Numbered from the stretch's first letter, positions 24,155 to 32,142 are shown. The stretch: 36,580 bases of DNA from an uncultured Bacteroidota bacterium (GCA_937900965.1 CALCGJ010000144.1:1-36580), one strand, 5' to 3'. Program-made: numbers and translations. Notes: a model not told the origin generated them from the sequence alone.

Positions 24155-25030
24155 TTACCCTTCCGATTTCTTAGGCTTCAAAGGGACGATTCCCGCCATC
24201 TCCCCAAGTACATTTACCAGGTCGGAACCTTCTGGCACAATGATCTTGGTATTATCCTCCATTGCAGTTTCCACCATCTGGATCCTTCGGAGAATCTGTG
24301 CATTTCCGATAAAATACTTTTCGGCTGCTTCATTTACAAGCTGGATTGCCTGTGCATCTCCTTCGGCGCGCAAAATAGCAGCTATTTTGATCCCTTCCGC
24401 TTTACGGATCTCTGCACGTTTCAATCCATCGGCCTGTGTCTCCTGTGCTGTGGCAAAATCGATAGCAGCAATCTTCTCATTTTCAGCTTTTACAATTTTA
24501 TTCATCGTCTCCTGAACATCTTTTGGTGGATCGATCTCTTTCAATTCTGTTCGTACGATCTCTATTCCCCAAAGAGCAGTCTCATCAAGTAATGTGCTGT
24601 GCAACTCTTTGTTGATTTTGCCACGTTCGCTGTTCGCCGACTTCAGGGTCATCGTTCCTATAATGTTCCGCAAGGTAGTACGCGCCAGATTCACTATCTG
24701 CCACTCGATCCTGTTAACATTATACTGGGAGGCCTTTACACTCGTTTCATCATCTTTGATCTTAAAGTAAACCTGGGCATCTACCTTTGCATTGAGATTA
24801 TCGTTGGTTATAATCTCCTGAGGTTCGGCATCGATCATCTTTTCTGTAATATTGATCTGGTACATTTTATCAATTCCCGGGATAATCCACGAAAAACCCG
24901 GGGATGCGAAATGATGATACTTTCCGAACCGTTCTACCAAGCCTCTGTGGGTAGGTCGGATAATCCTTATACCGAGAAAGAAAAAGAGTAGAAGAACTGC
25001 AGCGATAATGATCCATGTAATTCCTGCCAT
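24155..25030 (-). CDS. SPFH/band 7 domain protein (stomatin-like)
   Basis: This 291-residue protein has one N-terminal membrane helix (residues 5-22) and an SPFH (stomatin, prohibitin, flotillin, HflK/C) domain, with IIRPTHRGLVERFGKYHHFASPGF near residue 23, the conserved NARTTLRNIIGTMTL-type stretch (here VNLARTTLRNIIGTMTLKS, near residue 112) and an Ala/Glu-rich C-terminal helix (IRKAEGIKIAAILRAEGDAQA). It resembles slipins and the QmcA type. Such proteins form ring assemblies in the membrane and often regulate proteases or microdomains. No NfeD partner, which is often linked, is adjacent. It has its own -7 box and is divergent from the M49-type peptidase gene. Confidence 0.9.
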   Translation of the reverse strand: MAGITWIIIAAVLLLFFFLGIRIIRPTHRGLVERFGKYHHFASPGFSWIIPGIDKMYQINITEKMIDAEPQEIITNDNLNAKVDAQVYFKIKDDETSVKASQYNVNRIEWQIVNLARTTLRNIIGTMTLKSANSERGKINKELHSTLLDETALWGIEIVRTELKEIDPPKDVQETMNKIVKAENEKIAAIDFATAQETQADGLKRAEIRKAEGIKIAAILRAEGDAQAIQLVNEAAEKYFIGNAQILRRIQMVETAMEDNTKIIVPEGSDLVNVLGEMAGIVPLKPKKSEG

Positions 25031-25059
25031 ACTTAATTGGGTTTTGAAGGGTTAAACAT

Positions 25060-25067
25060 TAACTTTG
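25060..25067 (+). promoter_or_regulatory. -7 promoter box for the M49-like peptidase gene
   Basis: TAACTTTG matches TAnnTTTG, 81 bp before the ATG at 25149; TTG at 25037-25039 is a possible weak -33 element. Confidence 0.5.
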
Positions 25068-25083
25068 CTCAGAATTTTCAAAA

Positions 25084-25091
25084 CAAACATA
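25084..25091 (-). promoter_or_regulatory. -7 promoter box for the SPFH gene
   Basis: The minus strand reads TATGTTTG, matching TAnnTTTG, 53 bp before the ATG at 25030. GTTG 20 bp further upstream could be the -33 box. Confidence 0.55.
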
Positions 25092-25148
25092 CAAAGATTT
25101 AAATATACACGCAACACAATCAATAAAACCTATTAAAAATCAATCACA

Positions 25149-26807
25149 ATGAAAACTTTTTTTTCAATCTTCATCATCCAAATACTGGCAATTGGGTTCT
25201 TTGCTAGTTGTAACCAAGAAAAGCGGACTGCTGAACAGATCACTTTCGACTCCCTGATGCATACCAAAGTCGGCGAGTTTGCAGTTGTTCAGCTTACTTC
25301 CGATCTGTCAATCCTTTCGGAGAATGAGAGAAAGATGATTCCCATCCTTATCGAAACCGCAGAGATCATGGATAATCTCTTCTGGCAACAGGCATTTGCC
25401 GAGAACAAGCTAACATTCCTTGACAGCCTGACAAATGAAGATGCGAAGAAATTTGCCATGATCAATTATGGCCCATGGGAGCGCCTCGATGGCAACAAGC
25501 CATTTCTTCCCGCTTATGGAGAAAAGCCAATGGGAGCCAATTTCTATCCGGAACACATGACGAAAGAGGAGTTTGAAAAATGGGACAACCCTGATAAAAC
25601 AAGTCAGTATACCCTCATTTGGAGAGATGAAGACGAAAGCCTTAGAGCAGTCTGGTATCACGAAGCTTTTCAGGAGCAGATTGAAAAGGCAGCTGGTTTG
25701 CTGAAATCAGCTTCCACAATGGCTGATGATCCGGGTCTGAAAAAATACCTCGAATTACGGGCTGAAGCCCTATTGACTGATGAATACTATGCCTCCGATA
25801 TCGCTTGGATGGAGATGAAGAGCAACACGATTGATATCGTTGTTGGTCCCATTGAGAACTACGAGGACAAACTTTACGGGTATAAAACAGCATATGAATG
25901 TGCCGTTTTAATCAAGGATAAAGAGTGGAGTAAGAAGCTTGAGAAATTTACAGCTTACCTTCCTGAACTTCAGTTGCAACTTCCGGTTGATCCTAAATAT
26001 AAGCAGGAGAAGCCAGGTACCGGTTCTGACCTCAATGCCTATGATATCATTTACAGTGCCGGAGACATGAATGCAGGCAGTAAAACCATCGCCATCAATT
26101 TACCCAATGATGAACGCGTACACCTTAAGTATGGAAGCCGCCGGTTGCAGCTGAAGAATGCCATGCGAGCCAAGTTTGACAAAATCCTTGTCCCTATTTC
26201 AGGCGTACTGATCGATACTGCACAGCGTGAAAATATCAAATTTGATGCCTTTTTCAGCAACGTTATGTTCCATGAGGTAGCTCACGGACTCGGGATAAAA
26301 AATACCATCACCGGGAAAGGAACTGTCAGAGCCGCCATGAAGGAAAATTACAGCGCTTTTGAGGAGGCCAAAGCCGATGTTCTGGGTCTCTTTATGACCG
26401 TCAAACTGATTGAGATGGGTGAAGTAACAGGAATCACTGCAGAAGATTGCTTTGTAACATACATGGCAGGTATGTTCCGTTCAGTAAGATTCGGAGCAGC
26501 CAGCGCTCATGGTAAAGCAAACATGATGTGTTTCAATTTCTTCAGCGAAAAAGGCGCTTTTGAGCGGTCGGAACAGGGAACTTATAAAGTCAATTTTGAA
26601 AAGATCCGTGAGGCGATGAACGAGTGGGCATCCTTTGTCCTAACCCTTGAGGGAGATGGAGATTATGACAGGGCAACCGAATTCCTGGCAGCCAATGGAG
26701 TTATTAAACCCGAACTGGAATCGGAGCTTGGTCTGCTGAAATCCAAGCATATTCCTGTGGATATTGTATATGATCAGGGAGTTGAAGTGCTGGGAATTGT
26801 GAAATAG
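25149..26807 (+). CDS. M49-like (dipeptidyl-peptidase III family) zinc peptidase, lipoprotein
   Basis: This 552-residue protein has a lipoprotein signal (hydrophobic residues 3-18, then GFFASC, Cys21). The metal centre is visible as HEVAH (His375, Glu376, His379) and, about 30 residues on, EEAKAD (Glu405-Asp410), the third ligand region of family M49. Classical DPP III has HEXXXH, so this HEXXH spacing marks a variant that I know from other Bacteroidota and plant-type members. Its length is shorter than eukaryotic DPP III. By family it would release dipeptides from the N-termini of short peptides; here it would work on the envelope surface or in the periplasm. The 3' end overlaps the convergent kinase remnant by 34 bp. 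Confidence 0.83.
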   Translation: MKTFFSIFIIQILAIGFFASCNQEKRTAEQITFDSLMHTKVGEFAVVQLTSDLSILSENERKMIPILIETAEIMDNLFWQQAFAENKLTFLDSLTNEDAKKFAMINYGPWERLDGNKPFLPAYGEKPMGANFYPEHMTKEEFEKWDNPDKTSQYTLIWRDEDESLRAVWYHEAFQEQIEKAAGLLKSASTMADDPGLKKYLELRAEALLTDEYYASDIAWMEMKSNTIDIVVGPIENYEDKLYGYKTAYECAVLIKDKEWSKKLEKFTAYLPELQLQLPVDPKYKQEKPGTGSDLNAYDIIYSAGDMNAGSKTIAINLPNDERVHLKYGSRRLQLKNAMRAKFDKILVPISGVLIDTAQRENIKFDAFFSNVMFHEVAHGLGIKNTITGKGTVRAAMKENYSAFEEAKADVLGLFMTVKLIEMGEVTGITAEDCFVTYMAGMFRSVRFGAASAHGKANMMCFNFFSEKGAFERSEQGTYKVNFEKIREAMNEWASFVLTLEGDGDYDRATEFLAANGVIKPELESELGLLKSKHIPVDIVYDQGVEVLGIVK

Positions 26808-27662
26808 AATGTACTCCCTTTCCCTTCAACCGACTCAACCCAGATTTCTCCGTCTAATAACTCTATTAGTTTTTTAGAAACGGATAAACCGATACCGGCC
26901 CCGCTAGTTATCCCCGAAAGTGGATCCTTGCCCTGGCTGAAAACATTAAAAATATTGTCTATCTGTTCAGAAGGGATTCCAATACCTGTATCTTTCACAA
27001 AAAAAGCTGGTCCTTTCGTACCCTGACCTCTTTCAAAAACACCTCTATCTCAACATCTTCTTTTTTTATTGTTATATCTCCCTGTTCGATCATTGTGATC
27101 TCAAAAAGATTTTCAATTAACTCCAGCAAATGATTTCCACTTGTATTGATCTTTCTTGCCAATTTAATCATCTCTTCAATTGTGAGATCTTCGGAAATGA
27201 TTATTTCTGAAAAACCGCTTATTGAATTCAGTGGAGTTCTCAATTCATGCGACATGTTATGCAGAAAAGCTGTCTTCATCTCATCTGCTTTCCGGGCCTC
27301 TTTAAACTTTCTCAGATAGTTCAATTTCGCAAAGTAGCTGAACGAAACGGTCATAATAAACATGACCAGCGTTCCAAAATACATATCAGAAAACCGCGCA
27401 AAATCAGTCGGATAGTTCTCAAAGTATTCCTGATAAATAAATTCCACATAAAATAACAAAGCCAAATTAAGAACAATTAAGACCGTAAAGTAAACAGCTG
27501 TTTTCAAAGGCCAGATGAAAATTAAAAAGATCCCGAACACGAGAAACAATCCAAGAATTGGTCCATGAGATGTATAGTTATAGCAATGATAGAAGAGAAA
27601 ACCAATAAAATACAGGTGTTCTTCAATATCGTTGTTGCAAAAGGATCGTCTTGATCTTTCAT
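26774..27662 (-). pseudogene. Broken sensor histidine kinase (frameshifts and internal deletion)
   Basis: Parts of a membrane histidine kinase are left in different frames. An ATG at 27662 opens a frame with MKDQDDPFATTILKN and a hydrophobic helix, which runs into a stop after about 50 codons. The main frame, open from about 27659 to 26995, encodes membrane helices (GLFLVFGIFLIFIWP onwards), a linker, the H-box FLHNMSHELRTPLNSISGFSEI, and helix 2 of the dimerisation domain up to VEIEVFLKEV. It then goes to a stop at 26995. The frame at 26998 continues with VKDTGIGIPSEQI (G1 box), GAGIGLSVSKKLIELLDGEI (G2) and FYFTIP. The N box, about 60-70 residues between FLKEV and FFVKDTG, is missing. A kinase without its N box cannot bind ATP normally, so this is a remnant. 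Confidence 0.78.
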
Positions 27663-27687
27663 TTATCTAAATATTAAGCTATATTTG
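27657..27687 (+). promoter_or_regulatory. Probable promoter of the O-methyltransferase gene
   Basis: TTTC (27657-27660), a 19-bp spacer and TATATTTG (27680-27687) match the TTTG/TAnnTTTG consensus with one mismatch, 107 bp before the ATG at 27795. Confidence 0.55.
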
Positions 27688-27794
27688 ATGAATCACCAAA
27701 GGATGAACACTCAAAACTATGTGACACAATTCATCAACTTCTCCAAATATACAACAAATCAAACCATTGCAAATAAAAAAGGATAATTGAGATT

Positions 27795-28877
27795 ATGATT
27801 ACAGATCCATCACAGTTTCTCGAGATGGTCAACGCATTCCGGGTGAGCCGGATCATTCTTTCAGCTGCAGAACTGAAGGTGTTTGATCCCTTGAACAATG
27901 GCGGGAAAACATCAGAAGAACTGGCGACCGTACTAAATACAGAATCACGGGCGACAGACCGTTTATTGAATGCCCTGGTTTCCATCGGATTGCTCAGAAA
28001 AGAGGCAAACTGTTTTTTGAATACTCCCTTTACAGACAAATTTCTGGTCACCTCCTCCCCTGCCTATTTGAGCGGTCTGGCCCTTACCAATCACACCTGG
28101 AAAACCTGGAGTACCCTGACAGATGCTGTGAAAGCAGGCTCTTCTGTCTTTTTCGAAGATCTTATCAATGAGCGGCCGGAGGAGTGGCAACAGGCATTCA
28201 TTGCTGCGATGCACCGCCGGGCTGGTCCACAGGCTGTTGAGGTAGCAGATGCTCTTGATCTGACCCGGGCAAGACGGGTACTGGATGTAGGCGGGGGTTC
28301 CGGCGCCTTTACCCTGGAGTTTCTGAACCGAAACCCGGAAATGACCGGTGTTGTGTTTGATTTACCGAAGATTATACCGATTACGGAAAAATATATTACT
28401 TCACCCAATGACCCCTCTCCGGGATCTATCCACCTCACCCCCAACCCCTCTCCTCAAGGCGAGGGGAGTATCCGGCATCCGGCATCCGGCATCCATGATC
28501 GAATTTCTGTTTTGTCAGGCGATTATCTGAAGGATGACTTTGGGTCAGGCTTTGATCTGGTCTTCATGTCGGCTATCATCCACATCAACTCCCCGGAAGA
28601 GAACAAATTGTTGATCAGGAAGGGTGCAGAAGCATTGAACCCGGGCGGGCAACTGGTTATCCTGGATCATATTATGAGCGAGGATCGTACTGAACCACGT
28701 GTTGGAGCCATCTTCGCCATCAACATGCTGGTTGGGACGAAGCATGGGGACACTTATACCGGGGAGGAGTTGGAATCCTGGATGCACGATGCTCGATTAC
28801 ATAATATTTCTCTGATAACCACACCGTCGGGGGTGCAGCTTATCCGAGGGACGAAGGACGAAGGACGAAGGACGTAA
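27795..28877 (+). CDS. SAM-dependent O-methyltransferase (acetylserotonin/hydroxyindole OMT-like)
   Basis: This 360-residue protein has the two-part layout of plant- and ASMT-type O-methyltransferases. An N-terminal winged-helix dimerisation domain (residues about 12-80, with ILSAAELKVFDPL and TDRLLNALVSIGLL) precedes a Rossmann SAM-binding domain with RRVLDVGGGSGAFTLEFL near residue 160 and ISVLSGDYLKDDFGSGFDLVFMSAIIH later. The catalytic His of that family may be HINSP or the HI in LDHIMSED. Residues about 213-235 (HLTPNPSPQGEG then IRHPASGIHD) are encoded by dispersed repeats inserted into the fold, and the last seven residues (DEGRRT region) by a heptamer array that also supplies the stop. 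It may still fold, as the insert lies between core motifs. The substrate is unknown. Confidence 0.83.
   Translation: MITDPSQFLEMVNAFRVSRIILSAAELKVFDPLNNGGKTSEELATVLNTESRATDRLLNALVSIGLLRKEANCFLNTPFTDKFLVTSSPAYLSGLALTNHTWKTWSTLTDAVKAGSSVFFEDLINERPEEWQQAFIAAMHRRAGPQAVEVADALDLTRARRVLDVGGGSGAFTLEFLNRNPEMTGVVFDLPKIIPITEKYITSPNDPSPGSIHLTPNPSPQGEGSIRHPASGIHDRISVLSGDYLKDDFGSGFDLVFMSAIIHINSPEENKLLIRKGAEALNPGGQLVILDHIMSEDRTEPRVGAIFAINMLVGTKHGDTYTGEELESWMHDARLHNISLITTPSGVQLIRGTKDEGRRT
28433..28469. repeat. Dispersed palindromic repeat inside the methyltransferase gene
   Basis: The C-rich stretch CCTCACCCCCAACCCCTC followed by a GAGGGGAG arm can pair around a short loop. It encodes HLTPNPSPQGEG, a peptide I know from many unrelated bacterial proteins where such C/G-rich intergenic repeats have entered genes. 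Confidence 0.7.
28470..28496. repeat. 7-bp tandem array, unit ATCCGGC, inside the methyltransferase gene
   Basis: Three perfect ATCCGGC copies and a partial fourth follow the palindromic repeat directly and encode part of the IRHPASGIHD insert. Confidence 0.85.
28851..28874. repeat. 7-bp tandem array, unit ACGAAGG, at the methyltransferase 3' end
   Basis: Three perfect ACGAAGG copies and a partial fourth encode the last residues, TKDEGRRT, and are followed by the stop codon. The same unit, on the minus strand, makes the 20-copy array in dnaE, where it encodes the same TKDEGR peptide. Confidence 0.9.
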
Positions 28878-28944
28878 GGTTTATCTCACTTTTCCTTTTT
28901 TCGTTTTTTCAGAATAAAAAAACTGTGGATCCAATTATTAGTTG

Positions 28945-28952
28945 TATTTTTG
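28945..28952 (+). promoter_or_regulatory. -7 promoter box for the helicase/radical SAM operon
   Basis: TATTTTTG matches TAnnTTTG and would give an untranslated leader of about 150 nt before the ATG at 29111. The -33 position reads ACTG, a weak match. Confidence 0.6.
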
Positions 28953-28966
28953 CAAATCCTTTTGAA

Positions 28967-29110
28967 AGATTGTACCACAATCTGTTTGTAATCCTCCCTC
29001 CTTTACAACTCAGCAAGTCCTACAGTTTTTAGAAAGCATTCCGAAGAGAAGAGGTCTTTGACTCCTTCCCGGAGCAATATAATTATATCTATTTAATACC
29101 AAAACAATTA
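28967..29110 (+). promoter_or_regulatory. Long structured 5' leader of the helicase gene
   Basis: The leader contains a 7-bp perfect hairpin (AGATTGT-ACC-ACAATCT, 28967-28983) and a smaller CTCC/GGAG hairpin at 29062-29074. RNA helicase genes often have long regulated leaders, for example for cold response or autoregulation; here it is only inferred from length and structure. Confidence 0.35.
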
Positions 29111-30256
29111 ATGAAATTTGAACAATTAAATCTTATCGATCCTTTATTACAAGCTATTTATAAGAAAGGGTACCTGAACCCTACCCCAATCCAGGAAAAA
29201 GCAATCCCCTCTATATTAATGGGGAAAGACCTGTTTGGCGTTGCCCAGACAGGCACCGGAAAAACGGCAGCTTTTGCACTGCCTATTTTACAAATGCTTA
29301 CAACAGAAAGAGACCGAACACAAAGAAGAGTGGTCCGGGCCCTTATCCTCGCTCCTACACGGGAATTAGCCTCTCAGATTAGTCAGGAATTTTTGACTTA
29401 TGGGAGAAATCTTAATCTCAGGATGCTTACAGTTTATGGAGGTGTATCACAAAAACCTCAGACACAAGCGTTATCAAAAGGAGTAGACATCCTGGTGGCC
29501 ACACCTGGCAGGTTACTGGATCTGATTCAGCAGCGATTCATCTCTTTAAGCAATATTGAATATTTTGTCCTGGATGAAGCAGATCGAATGCTTGATATGG
29601 GATTTATTCCGGACATCAAAAAAATTATTTCAAAACTACCGGCCCGTAAGCAAACCATGATGTTTTCTGCCACCTCTACAAAAGAGATCATGAAACTGAC
29701 AGAATCTTTACTCGAACATCCTGTCAGGGTTAACCTGGCGCCGATTGCCTCGCCACCTTCATTGGTTTCACAAAAGGTTTATCATGTTGGCCAGGCCGAT
29801 AAAAAATTGCTGCTGGCACACCTTCTTCAGGATGACAAGGTTCTCCAGGCTCTGGTTTTTACAAGAACAAAGCGTGGTGCCGACAAAGTAGTGAAGGATT
29901 TATGCCGTCAGGGTATCAAAGCTGATGCCATTCACGGTGATAAATCACAGAATGCCCGTGAAAAGGCGATGAAGGCTTTCAAGAACCATAGTATCCGGGT
30001 ACTTGTCGCCACCGATGTAGCTTCCCGTGGAATTGATGTAAGCAAACTCTCACACGTGATCAACTTTGAGATACCAGAAGAGGCAGAAACCTATGTTCAC
30101 CGGATAGGTCGTACAGGCCGAGCGGAACAGCTGGGAACAGCACTATCTTTTTGTGCATCAAATGAGAAGGGATATTTACATAACATCCACAAACTGATTA
30201 AACACAATATTGATGTGGTTCATGGTCACCCATTTTCCACACATCACCAAAACTAA
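29111..30256 (+). CDS. rhlE: DEAD-box ATP-dependent RNA helicase (RhlE type)
   Basis: This 381-residue two-domain helicase core unwinds short RNA duplexes in ribosome assembly, RNA decay or cold adaptation. All motifs are present: Q motif YLNPTPIQEKAIP, Walker A AQTGTGKT (45-52), Ia PTRELA, TPGR, DEAD (155-158), SAT (186-188), VFTRTKRGADKV, ATDVASRGID and HRIGRTGR (330-337). The short C-terminal tail without a long basic extension fits the shorter RhlE proteins of Bacteroidota. The gene is followed after 3 bp by the radical SAM gene, so the two are co-transcribed. It has a long 5' leader that may regulate it. Confidence 0.93.
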   Translation: MKFEQLNLIDPLLQAIYKKGYLNPTPIQEKAIPSILMGKDLFGVAQTGTGKTAAFALPILQMLTTERDRTQRRVVRALILAPTRELASQISQEFLTYGRNLNLRMLTVYGGVSQKPQTQALSKGVDILVATPGRLLDLIQQRFISLSNIEYFVLDEADRMLDMGFIPDIKKIISKLPARKQTMMFSATSTKEIMKLTESLLEHPVRVNLAPIASPPSLVSQKVYHVGQADKKLLLAHLLQDDKVLQALVFTRTKRGADKVVKDLCRQGIKADAIHGDKSQNAREKAMKAFKNHSIRVLVATDVASRGIDVSKLSHVINFEIPEEAETYVHRIGRTGRAEQLGTALSFCASNEKGYLHNIHKLIKHNIDVVHGHPFSTHHQN

Positions 30257-30259
30257 AGA

Positions 30260-31576
30260 ATGAAGATCCTCCTCATATCACCTGCTGTCAGCAAATCGAA
30301 AAGAACGGTCAAAGAGCTGATGATGCCTCAGTTAGCTCTGTACATTCTGGAAGGATTAACTCCAGAGATGCACCAAGTCAAGATTATCGAAGAGGAGGTG
30401 CAGGCTATTGACTTTGACGAGTCATGTGACCTGGTGGGAATCAGTTGCATGACAGCCAATGCACCGCGTGCATATGAGGTGGCTGCAGAATTCAAATCAA
30501 AAGGGAAAACTGTGGTGATTGGTGGTGTCCATCCAACTATTTTACCTGATGAAGCTTTGATACATGCCGATTCTGTGGTTATTGGAGAAGCTGAAGGAGT
30601 TTGGGAAAAACTGCTGGAAGACTTCGCAGCAGGAAATTTGAGCAAAAGATATCACGATCCTGCTCCCGACCTATCCCGTTATGTGAAAAAGGATTTTACA
30701 AAGATTATCAAGAAACGGTTGTTCAGCATTGTTCCGATCATGACCTCCAGAGGGTGTCCGTATAATTGCGACTTTTGTTGTGTTACTGATCTTTTCGGAA
30801 AGAAAATTCGTCACATTCCGGTTGAGAATATCATTAAGGATATTCAAAATTCTGGAACCAGAAATTTCATGTTCCTGGATGACAACATCATAGGACATCC
30901 AAAATATGCAAAAGAGCTCTTCAGAGCATTGATCCCATTGAAAATCAAATGGGTAGGTCAGGCTTCAATCTCTTTTCTGAAGGAGACGGAATTGCTGCAG
31001 CTTGCTGCCGACAGTGGCTGTAAGGTTCTGTTTATCGGACTTGAAAGCGTTAATGAGGTCCAAATGAAGACGTTGAAGAAGTCGTTGAAGGATAATGAGG
31101 AGCTGAAGTTAACCATGAAAAAGATCAAGAAGATGGGGATTCTTATTCATGCTTCCATGATCTTTGGTTTTGATACAGATACGAAAAAAGTGTTCAGGGA
31201 AACGGTGAAGTTTTTGATCAAAGCTAAGATCAGCACTGTTTCCTTTAACATTCTAACACCATATCCTGGAACTAAAACCTACGACGATCTGAAACGTGCC
31301 GGACGTCTCCTGACTAACGACTGGAAATATTACGATCACAATACTGTTGTGTTCAACCCTCAAAACATGACCCCTTTAGAATTGCAGATCGGAAAAATCA
31401 TGGCCAGAACAAAGTTCTACCGTAAATTCTCCTTTCTAACAAGGTTACTTGGAAATCTTAAAAGTCCGGTTCTCTTTGCTGCTACAAATTATGGGCACAT
31501 GAAGCAATCCAAAGTTGAGCGCAAGCGTTTTGCAGGATTGAAATCGGAGTTGTTTGATCATTACCCCTATCAGTAA
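30260..31576 (+). CDS. B12-binding-domain radical SAM protein
   Basis: This 438-residue protein joins an N-terminal cobalamin-binding-type Rossmann domain (MKILLISPAV to about residue 130, with VVIGGVHPTILPDEAL) to a radical SAM domain with CX3CX2C at Cys166, Cys170 and Cys173 (SRGCPYNCDFCCV). The region IKWVGQASISFLKETELLQLAADSGC, followed by FIGLES, is typical of the class B, MiaB/HpnJ-like B12 radical SAM group, which does methylations or rearrangements on lipids, antibiotics or pigments. The substrate is unknown. The gene is 3 bp after rhlE. Its stop codon is directly followed by a TTTACGA array. Confidence 0.9.
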   Translation: MKILLISPAVSKSKRTVKELMMPQLALYILEGLTPEMHQVKIIEEEVQAIDFDESCDLVGISCMTANAPRAYEVAAEFKSKGKTVVIGGVHPTILPDEALIHADSVVIGEAEGVWEKLLEDFAAGNLSKRYHDPAPDLSRYVKKDFTKIIKKRLFSIVPIMTSRGCPYNCDFCCVTDLFGKKIRHIPVENIIKDIQNSGTRNFMFLDDNIIGHPKYAKELFRALIPLKIKWVGQASISFLKETELLQLAADSGCKVLFIGLESVNEVQMKTLKKSLKDNEELKLTMKKIKKMGILIHASMIFGFDTDTKKVFRETVKFLIKAKISTVSFNILTPYPGTKTYDDLKRAGRLLTNDWKYYDHNTVVFNPQNMTPLELQIGKIMARTKFYRKFSFLTRLLGNLKSPVLFAATNYGHMKQSKVERKRFAGLKSELFDHYPYQ

Positions 31577-31577
31577 A

Positions 31578-31598
31578 TTACGATTTACGATTTACGAA
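31578..31598. repeat. 7-bp tandem array, unit TTACGAT
   Basis: Three copies (TTACGAT, TTACGAT, TTACGAA) begin one base after the radical SAM stop codon. This is the reverse complement of the TCGTAAA array in front of the gene at 5652. Confidence 0.85.
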
Positions 31599-31647
31599 TG
31601 AAAGTACGATCTACGATTGTCGATTGTTCATTGCCACCTGCCATCTC

Positions 31648-31690
31648 ATGCCTTCATGCCTTCATCTTCATCACTCCCATCACTTTCATC
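31648..31690. repeat. Short tandem array, unit CATGCCTT (8 bp), degenerate
   Basis: Two perfect CATGCCTT copies are followed by drifting CATC-based units (CATCTTCA, CATCACTC, CATCACTT). It sits next to the 3' end of the broken phzF gene. Confidence 0.6.
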
Positions 31691-31707
31691 CCTCTCATGT
31701 CCCCGTT

Positions 31708-32072
31708 TCAGCCATCAATAAAAATCTCTCCCTTCATATAGATCACGGCTTTTCCGGATATCTCCACACGATCACCATTAAATCTGCATCGTAAATCACC
31801 AATTCGTTTAGAGAGCTGCCTGGCGGAGAGTTCAGTTTTTCCGAGCCTTTTCGACCAGTACGGGATGAGGGTTGTATGAGCTGATCCGGTTACAGGATCT
31901 TCAGGGATGCCAACCAGAGGAGCAAAAAAGCGGTCTCAGCAAGGTTGTTCTCTGCAGCGATTTGTTGCATAACACCATCAGGAAGCCATGATTCAAGAGG
32001 TACAACAGCAGCTGGATTACCGCCAAAGAGGTGGTCGGTAAAGGTATCGACCTGGAAAAGTGATAGAGACAT
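31708..32072 (-). pseudogene. Broken PhzF-family isomerase gene (internal deletion)
   Basis: The first 48 codons give an intact PhzF N-terminus (SLFQVDTFTDHLFGGNPAAV to ENNLAETAF). After a change of frame at about 31923, the same strand encodes a PhzF C-terminus: FAPLVGIPEDPVTGSAHTTL, then LGKTELSARQLSKRIG and GDRVEISGKAVIYMKGEI, ending at a TGA at 31708. A full PhzF is about 260-300 residues, so about 140 residues of the middle are gone. The join is at a run of T bases (GCTTTTTTGC), which could be the microhomology used. The gene is flanked by repeat arrays on both sides, with the one upstream starting one base before its ATG. Confidence 0.85.
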
Positions 32073-32142
32073 AGGGATTAGGGATTAGGGATTAGCGAAT
32101 AGCAAATAGCGAATAGCAAATAGCAAATAGCAAATAGCGAAT
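32073..32142. repeat. Ten-copy 7-bp tandem array, units AGGGATT and AGCRAAT
   Basis: Three AGGGATT copies pass into seven AGCAAAT/AGCGAAT copies without a gap. The phase is kept for all ten units. The array begins one base upstream of the ATG of the broken phzF gene and ends 90 bp before the promoter of the nucleotidyltransferase module. Confidence 0.92.

Noticed and set aside
27734-28051. Minus-strand frame of 105 codons opposite the methyltransferase N-terminus
   Set aside because: It is antisense to the recognisable dimerisation domain and has no promoter or domain.
32073-32142. Candidate CRISPR array
   Set aside because: Repeats are 7 bp, directly adjacent and have no spacers; no cas genes are in the window. 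The same applies to the other arrays.
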